64,000 nt of DNA from Smallanthus sonchifolius (Eukaryota > Streptophyta > Magnoliopsida > Asterales > Asteraceae): positions 24,912,001 to 24,976,000 of the forward strand of contig CM042035.1 in assembly GCA_023525975.1 (NCBI GenBank), read 5' to 3'. Positions 9,443-21,654 of this stretch are shown one piece after another (position 1 is the stretch's first letter; each line of letters begins with the position of its first letter). Both the position numbers and the translations under genes were made by a program. The notes under the pieces are model-generated. The model made no database searches, was not told the DNA's origin, and was given only the letters and a program-made list of their open reading frames with translations.

Positions 9443-9562
9443 GGGGTTGCAACACAAGGACTTCCCAGGGGGTCACCCATCCTAGTACTACTCTCGCCCA
9501 AGCACGCTTAACTGCGGAGTTCTGATGGGATCCGGTGCTTTAGTGCTGGTATGATCGCAACC
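9443..9562 (-). rRNA. 5S rRNA gene, unit 19 (C107T)
   Basis: C107T turns the G68-C107 pair of helix V into a G-U wobble. Class C spacer, 386 nt. Confidence 0.97.
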
Positions 9563-9952
9563 GAAATAACTCTTTCAGTCTATTACTTTATCCCCTTCCA
9601 CACATGACTCATTTTTACTTGCATTCTCCTCTTGCGCGCGCGTTCCGCCTTACGTCAACACGTGCGTCACCCGCCGGCGAGCGTTTAGTTCTTATACTTC
9701 CTTGTACAAAACATATTCCCACGCTTACCCGGGGCGTAAGAATAATTGACTAGTATATGAAGACACACGTGTTCCACTCGACGTCTAAACGTGTGTCTCC
9801 CGTGATCGGGCGTTCCCCGACAAGGACCCGCGCGCCCGAGTCTTTACGTACGTTGACCGTTTTTTGACAAAAACTTGTTACGCCCACGCCCGTTTGCAAA
9901 ATAATCAACGGGTGACGTTGTTTTGAGTAAAAAAAAATAATTACTTAAAAAA

Positions 9953-10072
9953 GGGGTTGCAACACGAGGACTTCCCAGGGGGTCACCCATCCTAGTACTA
10001 CTCTCGCCCAAGCACGCTTAACTGCGGAGTTCTGATGGGATCCGGTGCTTTAGTGCTGGTATGATCGCAACC
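9953..10072 (-). rRNA. 5S rRNA gene, unit 20
   Basis: Majority gene; class A spacer, 390 nt, with cgtgatcggg, gacaagg and cccgtttgc. Confidence 0.98.
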
Positions 10073-10459
10073 GAAATAACTCTTTCATTCTATTACTTTA
10101 TCCCCTTCCACACATGACTCATTTTTACTTGCATTCTCCTCTTGCGCGCGCGTTCCGCCTTACGTCAACACGTGCGTCACCCGCCGGCGAGCGTTTAGTT
10201 CTTATACTTCCTTGTACAAAACATATTCCCACGCTCACCCGGGGCGTAAGAATAATTGACTAGTATATGAAGACACACGTGCTCCACTCGACGTCTAAAC
10301 GTGTGTCTCCCGCGATCGGGCGTTCCCCGACACGGACCCGCGCGCCCGAGTCTTTACGTACGTTAACCGTTTTTTGACAAAAACTCGTTACGCCCACGTC
10401 CGCTTGCATAATAATCAACGGGTGACGTTGTTTAGAGTAAAAAAAAATAAATTAAAAAA

Positions 10460-10579
10460 GGGGTTGCAACACGAGGACTTCCCAGGGGGTCACCCATCCT
10501 AGTACTACTCTCGCCCAAGCACGCTTAACTACGGAGTTCTGATGGGATCCGGTGCTTTAGTGCTGGTATGATCGCAACC
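10460..10579 (-). rRNA. 5S rRNA gene, unit 21 (C49T)
   Basis: C49T one base before box A. Class B spacer, 387 nt, with cgtgctccac and caacgggtg. Confidence 0.97.
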
Positions 10580-10969
10580 GAAATAACTCTTTCAGTCTAT
10601 TACTTTATCCCCTTCCACACATGACTCATTTTTACTTGCATTCTCCTCTTGCGCGCGCGTTCCGCCTTACGTCAACACGTGCGTCACCCGCCGGCGAGCG
10701 TTTAGTTCTTATACTTCCTTGTACAAAACATATTCCCACGCTCACCCGGGGCGTAAGAATAATTGACTAGTATATGAAGACACACGTGTTCCACTCGACG
10801 TCTAAACGTGTGTCTCCCGCGATCGGGCGTTCCCCGACACGGACCCGCGCGCCCGAGTCTTTACGTACGTTGACCGTTTTTTGACAAAAACTTGTTACGC
10901 CCACGCCCGCTTGCAAAATAATCAACGGGTGACGTTGTTTTGAGTAAAAAAAAATAATTACTTAAAAAA

Positions 10970-11089
10970 GGGGTTGCAACACGAGGACTTCCCAGGGGGT
11001 CACCCATCCTAGTACTACTCTCGCCCAAGCACGCTTAACTGCGGAGTTCTGATGGGATCCGGTGCTTTAGTGCTGGTATGATCGCAACC
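10970..11089 (-). rRNA. 5S rRNA gene, unit 22
   Basis: Majority gene; class A spacer, 390 nt; last unit of the first 8-unit copy. Confidence 0.98.
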
Positions 11090-11476
11090 GAAATAACTCT
11101 TCCATTCTATTACTTTATCCCCTTCCACGCATGATTCATTTTTACTTGCATTCTCCACTTGCGCGCGCGTTCCGCCTTACGTCAACACGTGCGTCACCCG
11201 CCGGCGAGCGTTTAGTTCTTATACTTCATTGTACAAAACATATTCCCACGCTCACTCGAGGCGTAAGAATAATTGACTAGTATATGAAGACACACGTGTT
11301 CCACTCGACGTCTAACCGTGTGTCTCGCGCGATCGGGCGTTCCCCGACACGGACCCGCGCGCCCGAGTCTTTACGTACGTTAACCGTTTTTTGACAAAAA
11401 CTCGTTACGCCCACGTCCGCTTGCATAATAATCAACGGATGACGTTGTTTACAGTAAAAAAAAATAAATTAAAAAA

Positions 11477-11596
11477 GAGGTTGCAACACGAGGACTTCTC
11501 AGGGGGTCACCCATCCTAGTACTACTCTCGGCCAAGCACGCTTAACTGCGGAGTTCTGATGGGATCCGGTGCTTTAGTGCTGGTATGATCGCAACC
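11477..11596 (-). rRNA. 5S rRNA gene, unit 23 (G66C, G98A, C119T)
   Basis: G66C and C119T plus G98A, which its 4,070-bp counterparts (units 15 and 31) lack, so G98A arose in or was lost from single copies after the duplication. Class B spacer, 387 nt. Confidence 0.94.
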
Positions 11597-11986
11597 GAAA
11601 TAACTTTTTCAGTCTATTACTTTATCCCCTTCCACACATGACTCATTTTTACTTGCATTCTCCTCTTGCGCGCGCGTTCCGCCTTACGTCAACACGTGCG
11701 TCACCCGCCGGCGAGCGTTTAGTTCTTATACTTCCTTGTACAAAACATATTCCCACGCTCACCCGGGGCGTAAGAATAATTGACTAGTATATGAAGACAC
11801 ACGTGTTCCACTCGACGTCTAAACGTGTGTCTCCCGCGATCGGGCGTTCCCCGACACGGACCCGCGCGCCCGAGTCTTTTCGTACGTTGACCGTTTTTTG
11901 ACAAAAACTTGTTACGCCCACGCCCGCTTGCAAAATAATCAACGGGTGACGTTGTTTTGAGTAAAAAAAAATAATTACTTAAAAAA

Positions 11987-12106
11987 GGGGTTGCAACACG
12001 AGGACTTCCCAGGGGGTCACCCATCCTAGTACTACTCTCGCCCAAGCACGCTTAACTGCGGAGTTCTGATGGGATCCGATGCTTTAGTGCTGGTATGATC
12101 GCAACC
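11987..12106 (-). rRNA. 5S rRNA gene, unit 24 (C28T)
   Basis: C28T; spacer 390 nt; counterpart of unit 16. Confidence 0.97.
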
Positions 12107-12496
12107 GAAATAACTCTTTCATTCTATTACTTTATCCCCTTCCACACATAACTCATTTTTACTTGCATTCTCCTCTTGCGCGCGCGTTCCGCCTTACGTC
12201 AACACGTGCGTCACCTGCCGGCGAGCGTTTAGTTCTTATACTTCCTTGTACAAAACATATTCCCACGCTCACCCGGGGCGTAAGAATAATTGACTAGTAT
12301 ATGAAGACACACGTGTTCCACTCGACGTCTAACCGTGTGTCTCCCGCGATCGGGCGTTCCGCGACACGGACCCGCGCGCCCGAGTCTTTACGTACGTTGA
12401 CCGTTTTTTGACAAAAACTTGTTACGCCCACGCCCGCTTGCAAAATAATCAACGGGTGACGTTGTTTTGAGTAAAAAAAAATAATTACTTAAAAAA

Positions 12497-12616
12497 GGGG
12501 TTGCAACACGAGGACTTCCCAGGGGGTCACCCATCCTAGTACTACTCTCGCCCAAGCACGCTTAACTGCGGAGTTCTGATGGGATCCGGTGCTTTAGTGC
12601 TGGTATGATCGCAACC
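12497..12616 (-). rRNA. 5S rRNA gene, unit 25
   Basis: Majority gene; spacer 390 nt with a private gttccgcgac near 12361, absent from units 17 and 33. Confidence 0.98.
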
Positions 12617-13006
12617 GAAATAACTCTTTCAGTCTATTACTTTATCCCCTTCCACACATGACTCATTTTTACTTGCATTCTCCTCTTGCGCGCGCGTTCC
12701 GCCTTACGTCAACACGTGCGTCACCCGCCGGCGAGCGTTTAGTTCTTATACTTCCTTGTACAAAACATATTCCCACGCTCACCCGGGGCGTAAGAATAAT
12801 TGACTAGTATATGAAGACACACGTGTTCCACTCGACGTCTAACCGTGTGTCTCCCGCGATCGGGCGTTCCCCGACACGGACCCGCGCGCCCGAGTCTTTA
12901 CGTACGTTGACCGTTTTTTGACAAAAACTTGTTACGCCCAAGCCCGCTTGCAAAATAATCAACGGGTGACGTTGTTTTGAGTAAAAAAAAATAATTACTT
13001 AAAAAA

Positions 13007-13126
13007 GGGGTTGCAACACGAGGACTTCACAGGGGGTCACCCATCCTAGTACTACTCTCGCCCAAGCACGCTTAACTGCGGAGTTCTGATGGGATCCGGT
13101 GCTTTAGTGCTGGTATGATCGCAACC
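13007..13126 (-). rRNA. 5S rRNA gene, unit 26 (G98T)
   Basis: G98T; class A spacer, 390 nt; counterpart of unit 18. Confidence 0.95.
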
Positions 13127-13512
13127 GAAATAACTCTTTCATTCTATTACTTTATCCCCTTCCACACATGACTCATTTTTACTTGCATTCTCCTCTTGCG
13201 CGCGCGTTCCGCATTACGTCAACACGTGCGTCACCCGCCGGCGAGCGTTTAGTTCTTATACTTCCTTGTACAAAACATATTCCCATGCTCACCCGGGGCG
13301 TAAGAATAATTGACTAGTATATGAAGACACACGTGTTCCACTCGACGTCTAAACGTGTGTCTCTCGCGATCGGGCGTTCCCCGACACGGACCCGCGCGCC
13401 CGAGTCTTTACGTACGTTGACCGTTTTTTGACAAAAACTTGTTACGCCCACGCCCGCTTGCAAAATAATCAACGTGTGACGTTGTTTTGGGTAAAAAAAA
13501 TAAATTAAAAAA

Positions 13513-13632
13513 GGGGTTGCAACACAAGGACTTCCCAGGGGGTCACCCATCCTAGTACTACTCTCGCCCAAGCACGCTTAACTGCGGAGTTCTGATGGGA
13601 TCCGGTGCTTTAGTGCTGGTATGATCGCAACC
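13513..13632 (-). rRNA. 5S rRNA gene, unit 27 (C107T)
   Basis: C107T; class C spacer, 386 nt, with ctctcgcg instead of ctcccgcg near 13364. Confidence 0.97.
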
Positions 13633-14022
13633 GAAATAACTCTTTCAGTCTATTACTTTATCCCCTTCCACACATGACTCATTTTTACTTGCATTCTCCT
13701 CTTGCGCGCGCGTTCCGCCTTACGTCAACACGTGCGTCACCCGCCGGCGAGCGTTTAGTTCTTATACTTCCTTGTACAAAACATATTCCCACGCTTACCC
13801 GGGGCGTAAGAATAATTGACTAGTATATGAAGACACACGTGTTCCACTCGACGTCTAAACGTGTGTCTCCCGTGATCGGGCGTTCCCCGACAAGGACCCG
13901 CGCGCCCGAGTCTTTACGTACGTTGACCGTTTTTTGACAAAAACTTGTTACGCCCACGCCCGTTTGCAAAATAATCAACGGGTGACGTTGTTTTGAGTAA
14001 AAAAAAATAATTACTTAAAAAA

Positions 14023-14142
14023 GGGGTTGCAACACGAGGACTTCCCAGGGGGTCACCCATCCTAGTACTACTCTCGCCCAAGCACGCTTAACTGCGGAGT
14101 TCTGATGGGATCCGGTGCTTTAGTGCTGGTATGATCGCAACC
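14023..14142 (-). rRNA. 5S rRNA gene, unit 28
   Basis: Majority gene; spacer 390 nt; shares the private acgcttaccc near 13791 with unit 20 only. Confidence 0.98.
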
Positions 14143-14529
14143 GAAATAACTCTTTCATTCTATTACTTTATCCCCTTCCACACATGACTCATTTTTACTT
14201 GCATTCTCCTCTTGCGCGCGCGTTCCGCCTTACGTCAACACGTGCGTCACCCGCCGGCGAGCGTTTAGTTCTTATACTTCCTTGTACAAAACATATTCCC
14301 ACGCTCACCCGGGGCGTAAGAATAATTGACTAGTATATGAAGACACACGTGCTCCACTCGACGTCTAAACGTGTGTCTCCCGCGATCGGGCGTTCCCCGA
14401 CACGGACCCGCGCGCCCGAGTCTTTACGTACGTTAACCGTTTTTTGACAAAAACTCGTTACGCCCACGTCCGCTTGCATAATAATCAACGGGTGACGTTG
14501 TTTAGAGTAAAAAAAAATAAATTAAAAAA

Positions 14530-14649
14530 GGGGTTGCAACACGAGGACTTCCCAGGAGGTCACCCATCCTAGTACTACTCTCGCCCAAGCACGCTTAACT
14601 ACGGAGTTCTGATGGGATCCGGTGCTTTAGTGCTGGTATGATCGCAACC
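14530..14649 (-). rRNA. 5S rRNA gene, unit 29 (C49T, C93T)
   Basis: C49T plus a private C93T, which restores the CCTCC form of box C found in many plant 5S genes. Class B spacer, 387 nt. Confidence 0.96.
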
Positions 14650-15039
14650 GAAATAACTCTTTCAGTCTATTACTTTATCCCCTTCCACACATGACTCATT
14701 TTTACTTGCATTCTCCTCTTGCGCGCGCGTTCCGCCTTACGTCAACACGTGCGTCACCCGCCGGCGAGCGTTTAGTTCTTATACTTCCTTGTACAAAACA
14801 TATTCCCACGCTCACCCGGGGCGTAAGAATAATTGACTAGTATATGAAGACACACGTGTTCCACTCGACGTCTAAACGTGTGTCTCCCGCGATCGGGCGT
14901 TCCCCGACACGGACCCGCGCGCCCGAGTCTTTACGTACGTTGACCGTTTTTTGACAAAAACTTGTTACGCCCACGCCCGCTTGCAAAATAATCAACGGGT
15001 GACGTTGTTTTGAGTAAAAAAAAATAATTACTTAAAAAA

Positions 15040-15159
15040 GGGGTTGCAACACGAGGACTTCCCAGGGGGTCACCCATCCTAGTACTACTCTCGCCCAAGC
15101 ACGCTTAACTGCGGAGTTCTGATGGGATCCGGTGCTTTAGTGCTGGTATGATCGCAACC
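15040..15159 (-). rRNA. 5S rRNA gene, unit 30
   Basis: Majority gene; spacer 390 nt. Its upstream flank lacks the gattcat and ctccac marks of units 14 and 22. Confidence 0.98.
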
Positions 15160-15546
15160 GAAATAACTCTTCCATTCTATTACTTTATCCCCTTCCACGC
15201 ATGACTCATTTTTACTTGCATTCTCCTCTTGCGCGCGCGTTCCGCCTTACGTCAACACGTGCGTCACCCGCCGGCGAGCGTTTAGTTCTTATACTTCATT
15301 GTACAAAACATATTCCCACGCTCACTCGAGGCGTAAGAATAATTGACTAGTATATGAAGACACACGTGTTCCACTCGACGTCTAACCGTGTGTCTCGCGC
15401 GATCGGGCGTTCCCCGACACGGACCCGCGCGCCCGAGTCTTTACGTACGTTAACCGTTTTTTGACAAAAACTCGTTACGCCCACGTCCGCTTGCATAATA
15501 ATCAACGGATGACGTTGTTTACAGTAAAAAAAAATAAATTAAAAAA

Positions 15547-15666
15547 GAGGTTGCAACACGAGGACTTCCCAGGGGGTCACCCATCCTAGTACTACTCTCG
15601 GCCAAGCACGCTTAACTGCGGAGTTCTGATGGGATCCGGTGCTTTAGTGCTGGTATGATCGCAACC
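15547..15666 (-). rRNA. 5S rRNA gene, unit 31 (G66C, C119T)
   Basis: Linked pair G66C and C119T; class B spacer with gtttacag, 387 nt; opens the third 8-unit copy. Confidence 0.97.
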
Positions 15667-16056
15667 GAAATAACTTTTTCAGTCTATTACTTTATCCCCT
15701 TCCACACATGACTCATTTTTACTTGCATTCTCCTCTTGCGCGCGCGTTCCGCCTTACGTCAACACGTGCGTCACCCGCCGGCGAGCGTTTAGTTCTTATA
15801 CTTCCTTGTACAAAACATATTCCCACGCTCACCCGGGGCGTAAGAATAATTGACTAGTATATGAAGACACACGTGTTCCACTCGACGTCTAAACGTGTGT
15901 CTCCCGCGATCGGGCGTTCCCCGACACGGACCCGCGCGCCCGAGTCTTTTCGTACGTTGACCGTTTTTTGACAAAAACTTGTTACGCCCACGCCCGCTTG
16001 CAAAATAATCAACGGGTGACGTTGTTTTGAGTAAAAAAAAATAATTACTTAAAAAA

Positions 16057-16176
16057 GGGGTTGCAACACGAGGACTTCCCAGGGGGTCACCCATCCTAGT
16101 ACTACTCTCGCCCAAGCACGCTTAACTGCGGAGTTCTGATGGGATCCGATGCTTTAGTGCTGGTATGATCGCAACC
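16057..16176 (-). rRNA. 5S rRNA gene, unit 32 (C28T)
   Basis: C28T; spacer 390 nt with gtcttttcg. Confidence 0.97.
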
Positions 16177-16566
16177 GAAATAACTCTTTCATTCTATTAC
16201 TTTATCCCCTTCCACACATAACTCATTTTTACTTGCATTCTCCTCTTGCGCGCGCGTTCCGCCTTACGTCAACACGTGCGTCACCTGCCGGCGAGCGTTT
16301 AGTTCTTATACTTCCTTGTACAAAACATATTCCCACGCTCACCCGGGGCGTAAGAATAATTGACTAGTATATGAAGACACACGTGTTCCACTCGACGTCT
16401 AACCGTGTGTCTCCCGCGATCGGGCGTTCCCCGACACGGACCCGCGCGCCCGAGTCTTTACGTACGTTGACCGTTTTTTGACAAAAACTTGTTACGCCCA
16501 CGCCCGCTTGCAAAATAATCAACGGGTGACGTTGTTTTGAGTAAAAAAAAATAATTACTTAAAAAA

Positions 16567-16686
16567 GGGGTTGCAACACGAGGACTTCCCAGGGGGTCAC
16601 CCATCCTAGTACTACTCTCGCCCAAGCACGCTTAACTGCGGAGTTCTGATGGGATCCGGTGCTTTAGTGCTGGTATGATCGCAACC
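16567..16686 (-). rRNA. 5S rRNA gene, unit 33
   Basis: Majority gene; spacer 390 nt. Upstream flank ctttcattc, where units 17 and 25 have ctttcagtc. Confidence 0.98.
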
Positions 16687-17076
16687 GAAATAACTCTTTC
16701 ATTCTATTACTTTATCCCCTTCCACACATGACTCATTTTTACTTGCATTCTCCTCTTGCGCGCGCGTTCCGCCTTACGTCAACACGTGCGTCACCCGCCG
16801 GCGAGCGTTTAGTTCTTATACTTCCTTGTACAAAACATATTCCCACGCTCACCCGGGGCGTAAGAATAATTGACTAGTATATGAAGACACACGTGTTCCA
16901 CTCGACGTCTAACCGTGTGTCTCCCGCGATCGGGCGTTCCCCGACACGGACCCGCGCGCCCGAGTCTTTACGTACGTTGACCGTTTTTTGACAAAAACTT
17001 GTTACGCCCAAGCCCGCTTGCAAAATAATCAACGGGTGACGTTGTTTTGAGTAAAAAAAAATAATTACTTAAAAAA

Positions 17077-17196
17077 GGGGTTGCAACACGAGGACTTCAC
17101 AGGGGGTCACCCATCCTAGTACTACTCTCGCCCAAGCACGCTTAACTGCGGAGTTCTGATGGGATCCGGTGCTTTAGTGCTGGTATGATCGCAACC
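17077..17196 (-). rRNA. 5S rRNA gene, unit 34 (G98T)
   Basis: G98T; spacer 390 nt with cccaagcccgc. Confidence 0.95.
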
Positions 17197-17582
17197 GAAA
17201 TAACTCTTTCATTCTATTACTTTATCCCCTTCCACACATGACTCATTTTTACTTGCATTCTCCTCTTGCGCGCGCGTTCCGCATTACGTCAACACGTGCG
17301 TCACCCGCCGGCGAGCGTTTAGTTCTTATACTTCCTTGTACAAAACATATTCCCATGCTCACCCGGGGCGTAAGAATAATTGACTAGTATATGAAGACAC
17401 ACGTGTTCCACTCGACGTCTAAACGTGTGTCTCCCGCGATCGGGCGTTCCCCGACACGGACCCGCGCGCCCGAGTCTTTACGTACGTTGACCGTTTTTTG
17501 ACAAAAACTTGTTACGCCCACGCCCGCTTGCAAAATAATCAACGTGTGACGTTGTTTTGGGTAAAAAAAATAAATTAAAAAA

Positions 17583-17702
17583 GGGGTTGCAACACAAGGA
17601 CTTCCCAGGGGGTCACCCATCCTAGTACTACTCTCGCCCAAGCACGCTTAACTGCGGAGTTCTGATGGGATCCGGTGCTTTAGTGCTGGTATGATCGCAA
17701 CC
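17583..17702 (-). rRNA. 5S rRNA gene, unit 35 (C107T)
   Basis: C107T; class C spacer, 386 nt. Confidence 0.97.
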
Positions 17703-18092
17703 GAAATAACTCTTTCAGTCTATTACTTTATCCCCTTCCACACATGACTCATTTTTACTTGCATTCTCCTCTTGCGCGCGCGTTCCGCCTTACGTCAACA
17801 CGTGCGTCACCCGCCGGCGAGCGTTTAGTTCTTATACTTCCTTGTACAAAACATATTCCCACGCTCACCCGGGGCGTAAGAATAATTGACTAGTATATGA
17901 AGACACACGTGTTCCACTCGACGTCTAAACGTGTGTCTCCCGTGATCGGGCGTTCCCCGACAAGGACCCGCGCGCCCGAGTCTTTACGTACGTTGACCGT
18001 TTTTTGACAAAAACTTGTTACGCCCACGCCCGTTTGCAAAATAATCAACGGGTGACGTTGTTTTGAGTAAAAAAAAATAATTACTTAAAAAA

Positions 18093-18212
18093 GGGGTTGC
18101 AACACGAGGACTTCCCAGGGGGTCACCCATCCTAGTACTACTCTCGCCCAAGCACGCTTAACTGCGGAGTTCTGATGGGATCCGGTGCTTTAGTGCTGGT
18201 ATGATCGCAACC
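18093..18212 (-). rRNA. 5S rRNA gene, unit 36
   Basis: Majority gene; spacer 390 nt. Its upstream flank has cattatatt instead of cattctatt, next to the TATA-like box. Confidence 0.98.
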
Positions 18213-18599
18213 GAAATAACTCTTTCATTATATTACTTTATCCCCTTCCACACATGACTCATTTTTACTTGCATTCTCCTCTTGCGCGCGCGTTCCGCCT
18301 TACGTCAACACGTGCGTCACCCGCCGGCGAGCGTTTAGTTCTTATACTTCCTTGTACAAAACATATTCCCACGCTCACCCGGGGCGTAAGAATAATTGAC
18401 TAGTATATGAAGACACACGTGCTCCACTCGACGTCTAAACGTGTGTCTCCCGCGATCGGGCGTTCCCCGACACGGACCCGCGCGCCCGAGTCTTTACGTA
18501 CGTTAACCGTTTTTTGACAAAAACTCGTTACGCCCACGTCCGCTTGCATAATAATCAACGGGTGACGTTGTTTAGAGTAAAAAAAAATAAATTAAAAAA

Positions 18600-18719
18600 G
18601 GGGTTGCAACACGAGGACTTCCCAGGGGGTCACCCATCCTAGTACTACTCTCGCCCAAGCACGCTTAACTACGGAGTTCTGATGGGATCCGGTGCTTTAG
18701 TGCTGGTATGATCGCAACC
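18600..18719 (-). rRNA. 5S rRNA gene, unit 37 (C49T)
   Basis: C49T; class B spacer, 387 nt, with cgtgctccac. Confidence 0.97.
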
Positions 18720-19109
18720 GAAATAACTCTTTCAGTCTATTACTTTATCCCCTTCCACACATGACTCATTTTTACTTGCATTCTCCTCTTGCGCGCGCGT
18801 TCCGCCTTACGTCAACACGTGCGTCACCCGCCGGCGAGCGTTTAGTTCTTATACTTCCTTGTACAAAACATATTCCCACGCTCACCCGGGGCGTAAGAAT
18901 AATTGACTAGTATATGAAGACACACGTGTTCCACTCGACGTCTAAACGTGTGTCTCCCGCGATCGGGCGTTCCCCGACACGGACCCGCGCGCCCGAGTCT
19001 TTACGTACGTTGACCGTTTTTTGACAAAAACTTGTTACGCCCACGCCCGCTTGCAAAATAATCAACGGGTGACGTTGTTTTGAGTAAAAAAAAATAATTA
19101 CTTAAAAAA

Positions 19110-19229
19110 GGGGTTGCAACACGAGGACTTCCCAGGGGGTCACCCATCCTAGTACTACTCTCGCCCAAGCACGCTTAACTGCGGAGTTCTGATGGGATCC
19201 GGTGCTTTAGTGCTGGTATGATCGCAACC
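19110..19229 (-). rRNA. 5S rRNA gene, unit 38
   Basis: Majority gene; spacer 390 nt; last unit that follows the 8-unit order. Confidence 0.98.
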
Positions 19230-19618
19230 GAAATAACTCTTCCATTCTATTACTTTATCCCCTTCCACGCATGACTCATTTTTACTTGCATTCTCCTCTT
19301 GCGCGCGCGTTCCGCCTTACGTCAACACGTGCGTCACCCGCCGGCGAGCGTTTAGTTCTTATACTTCCTTGTACAAAACATATTCTCACGCTCACCCGAG
19401 GCGTAAGAATAATTGACTAGTATATGAAGACACACGTGTTCCACTCGACGTCTAACCGTGTGTCTCGCGCGATCGGGCGTTCCCCGACACGGACCCGCGC
19501 GCCCGAGTCTTTACGTACGTTAACCGTTTTTTGACAAAAACTCGTTACGCCCACGTCCGCTTGCATAATAATCAACGGATGACGTTGTTTAGAGTAAAAA
19601 AAAAAATAAATTAAAAAA

Positions 19619-19738
19619 GGGGTTGCAACACGAGGACTTCCCAGGGGGTCACCCATCCTAGTACTACTCTCGCCCAAGCACGCTTAACTGCGGAGTTCTG
19701 ATGAGATCCGGTGCTTTAGTGCTGGTATGATCGCAACC
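19619..19738 (-). rRNA. 5S rRNA gene, unit 39 (C35T)
   Basis: C35T; class B spacer with a lengthened A-run, 389 nt. Marks the switch from the 8-unit order to the C35T/C120A/C49T order. Confidence 0.97.
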
Positions 19739-20125
19739 GAAATAACTCTTTCATTCTATTACTTTATCCCCTTCTACACATGACTCATTTTTACTTGCAT
19801 TCTCCTCTTGCGCGCGCGTTCCGCTTTACGTCAACACGTGCGTCACCCGCCGGCGAGCGTTTAGTTATTATACTTCCTTGTACAAAACATATTCCCACGC
19901 TCACCCGAGGCGTAAGAATAATTGACTAGTTTATGAAGACACACGTGTTCCACTCGACGTCTAACCGTGTGTCTCGCGCGATCGAGCGTTCCCCGACACG
20001 GACCCGCGCGCCCGAGTCTTTACGTACGTTAACCGTTTTTTGACAAAAACTCGTTACGCCCACGTCCGCTTGCATAATAATCAACGGATGACGTTGTTTA
20101 GAGTAAAAAAAAATAAATTAAAAAA

Positions 20126-20245
20126 TGGGTTGCAACACGAGGACTTCCCAGGGGGTCACCCATCCTAGTACTACTCTCGCCCAAGCACGCTTAACTGCGG
20201 AGTTCTGATGGGATCCGGTGCTTTAGTGCTGGTATGATCGCAACC
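20126..20245 (-). rRNA. 5S rRNA gene, unit 40 (C120A)
   Basis: C120A; class B spacer, 387 nt, with gctttacg, tagttattat, tagtttatg and gatcgagcg. Confidence 0.97.
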
Positions 20246-20635
20246 GAAATAACTTTTTCAGTCTATTACTTTATCCCCTTCCACACATGACTCATTTTTA
20301 CTTGCATTCTCCTCTTGCGCGCGCGTTCCGCCTTACGTCAACACGTGCGTCACCCGCCGGCGAGCGTTTAGTTCTTATACTTCCTTGTACAAAACATATT
20401 CCCACGCTCACCCGGGGCGTAAGAATAATTGACTAGTATATGAAGACACACGTGCTCCACTCGACGTCTAAACGTGTGTCTCCCGCGATCGGGCGTTCCC
20501 CGACACGGACCCGCGCGCCCGAGTCTTTACGTACGTTAACCGTTTTTTGACAAAAACTCGTTACGCCCACGCCCGTTTGCAAAATAATCAACGGGTGACG
20601 TTGTTTTGAGTAAAAAAAAATAATTACTTAAAAAA

Positions 20636-20755
20636 GGGGTTGCAACACGAGGACTTCCCAGGGGGTCACCCATCCTAGTACTACTCTCGCCCAAGCACGC
20701 TTAACTACGGAGTTCTGATGGGATCCGGTGCTTTAGTGCTGGTATGATCGCAACC
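20636..20755 (-). rRNA. 5S rRNA gene, unit 41 (C49T, mosaic spacer)
   Basis: C49T gene, but the 390-nt spacer switches to class A (cccgtttgc to aattactt) for its last stretch before the gene, a patch shared with units 46 and 56. Confidence 0.97.
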
Positions 20756-21145
20756 GAAATAACTCTTTCAGTCTATTACTTTATCCCCTTCCACACATGA
20801 CTCATTTTTACTTGCATTCTCCTCTTGCGCGCGCGTTCCGCCTTACGTCAACACGTGCGTCACCCGCCGGCGAGCGTTTAGTTCTTATACTTCCTTGTAC
20901 AAAACATATTCCCACGCTCACCCGGGGCGTAAGAATAATTGACTAGTATATGAAGACACACGTGTTCCACTCGACGTCTAAACGTGTGTCTCCCGCGATC
21001 GGGCGTTCCCCGACACGGACCCGCGCGCCCGAGTCTTTACGTACGTTGACCGTTTTTTGACAAAAACTTGTTACGCCCACGCCCGCTTGCAAAATAATCA
21101 ACGGGTGACGTTGTTTTGAGTAAAAAAAAATAATTACTTAAAAAA

Positions 21146-21265
21146 GGGGTTGCAACACGAGGACTTCCCAGGGGGTCACCCATCCTAGTACTACTCTCGC
21201 CCAAGCACGCTTAACTGCGGAGTTCTGATGGGATCCGGTGCTTTAGTGCTGGTATGATCGCAACC
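21146..21265 (-). rRNA. 5S rRNA gene, unit 42
   Basis: Majority gene; class A spacer, 390 nt. Confidence 0.98.
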
Positions 21266-21654
21266 GAAATAACTCTTCCATTCTATTACTTTATCCCCTT
21301 CCACGCATGACTCATTTTTACTTGCATTCTCCTCTTGCGCGCGCGTTCCGCCTTACGTCAACACGTGCGTCACCCGCCGGCGAGCGTTTAGTTCTTATAC
21401 TTCCTTGTACAAAACATATTCTCACGCTCACCCGAGGCGTAAGAATAATTGACTAGTATATGAAGACACACGTGTTCCACTCGACGTCTAACCGTGTGTC
21501 TCGCGCGATCGGGCGTTCCCCGACACGGACCCGCGCGCCCGAGTCTTTACGTACGTTAACCGTTTTTTGACAAAAACTCGTTACGCCCACGTCCGCTTGC
21601 ATAATAATCAACGGATGACGTTGTTTAGAGTAAAAAAAAAAATAAATTAAAAAA

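Larger units (their letters stand above)
7407..11476. repeat. 8-unit higher-order repeat, copy 1 (4,070 bp)
   Basis: Units 15-22 in the order G66C+C119T, C28T, majority, G98T, C107T, majority, C49T, majority, each with its own spacer subtype. The next copy starts exactly 4,070 bp later and every unit keeps its place. Confidence 0.93.
11477..15546. repeat. 8-unit higher-order repeat, copy 2
   Basis: Units 23-30. Differences from copy 1 that I can see are single bases, for example G98A in unit 23, gttccgcgac near 12361, ctctcgcg near 13364 and C93T in unit 29. Confidence 0.93.
15547..19229. repeat. 8-unit higher-order repeat, copy 3
   Basis: Units 31-38 in the same order, again offset by 4,070 bp. 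The following unit 39 is a C35T unit, not G66C+C119T, so the repeat ends here. Confidence 0.92.

Noticed and set aside
9244..9501. Minus-strand ORFs of 85-86 codons with the same start, about twenty copies
   Set aside because: Same 5S-derived reading through the terminator T-runs. Length depends on the spacer class, and a polymerase III terminator sits inside the frame.
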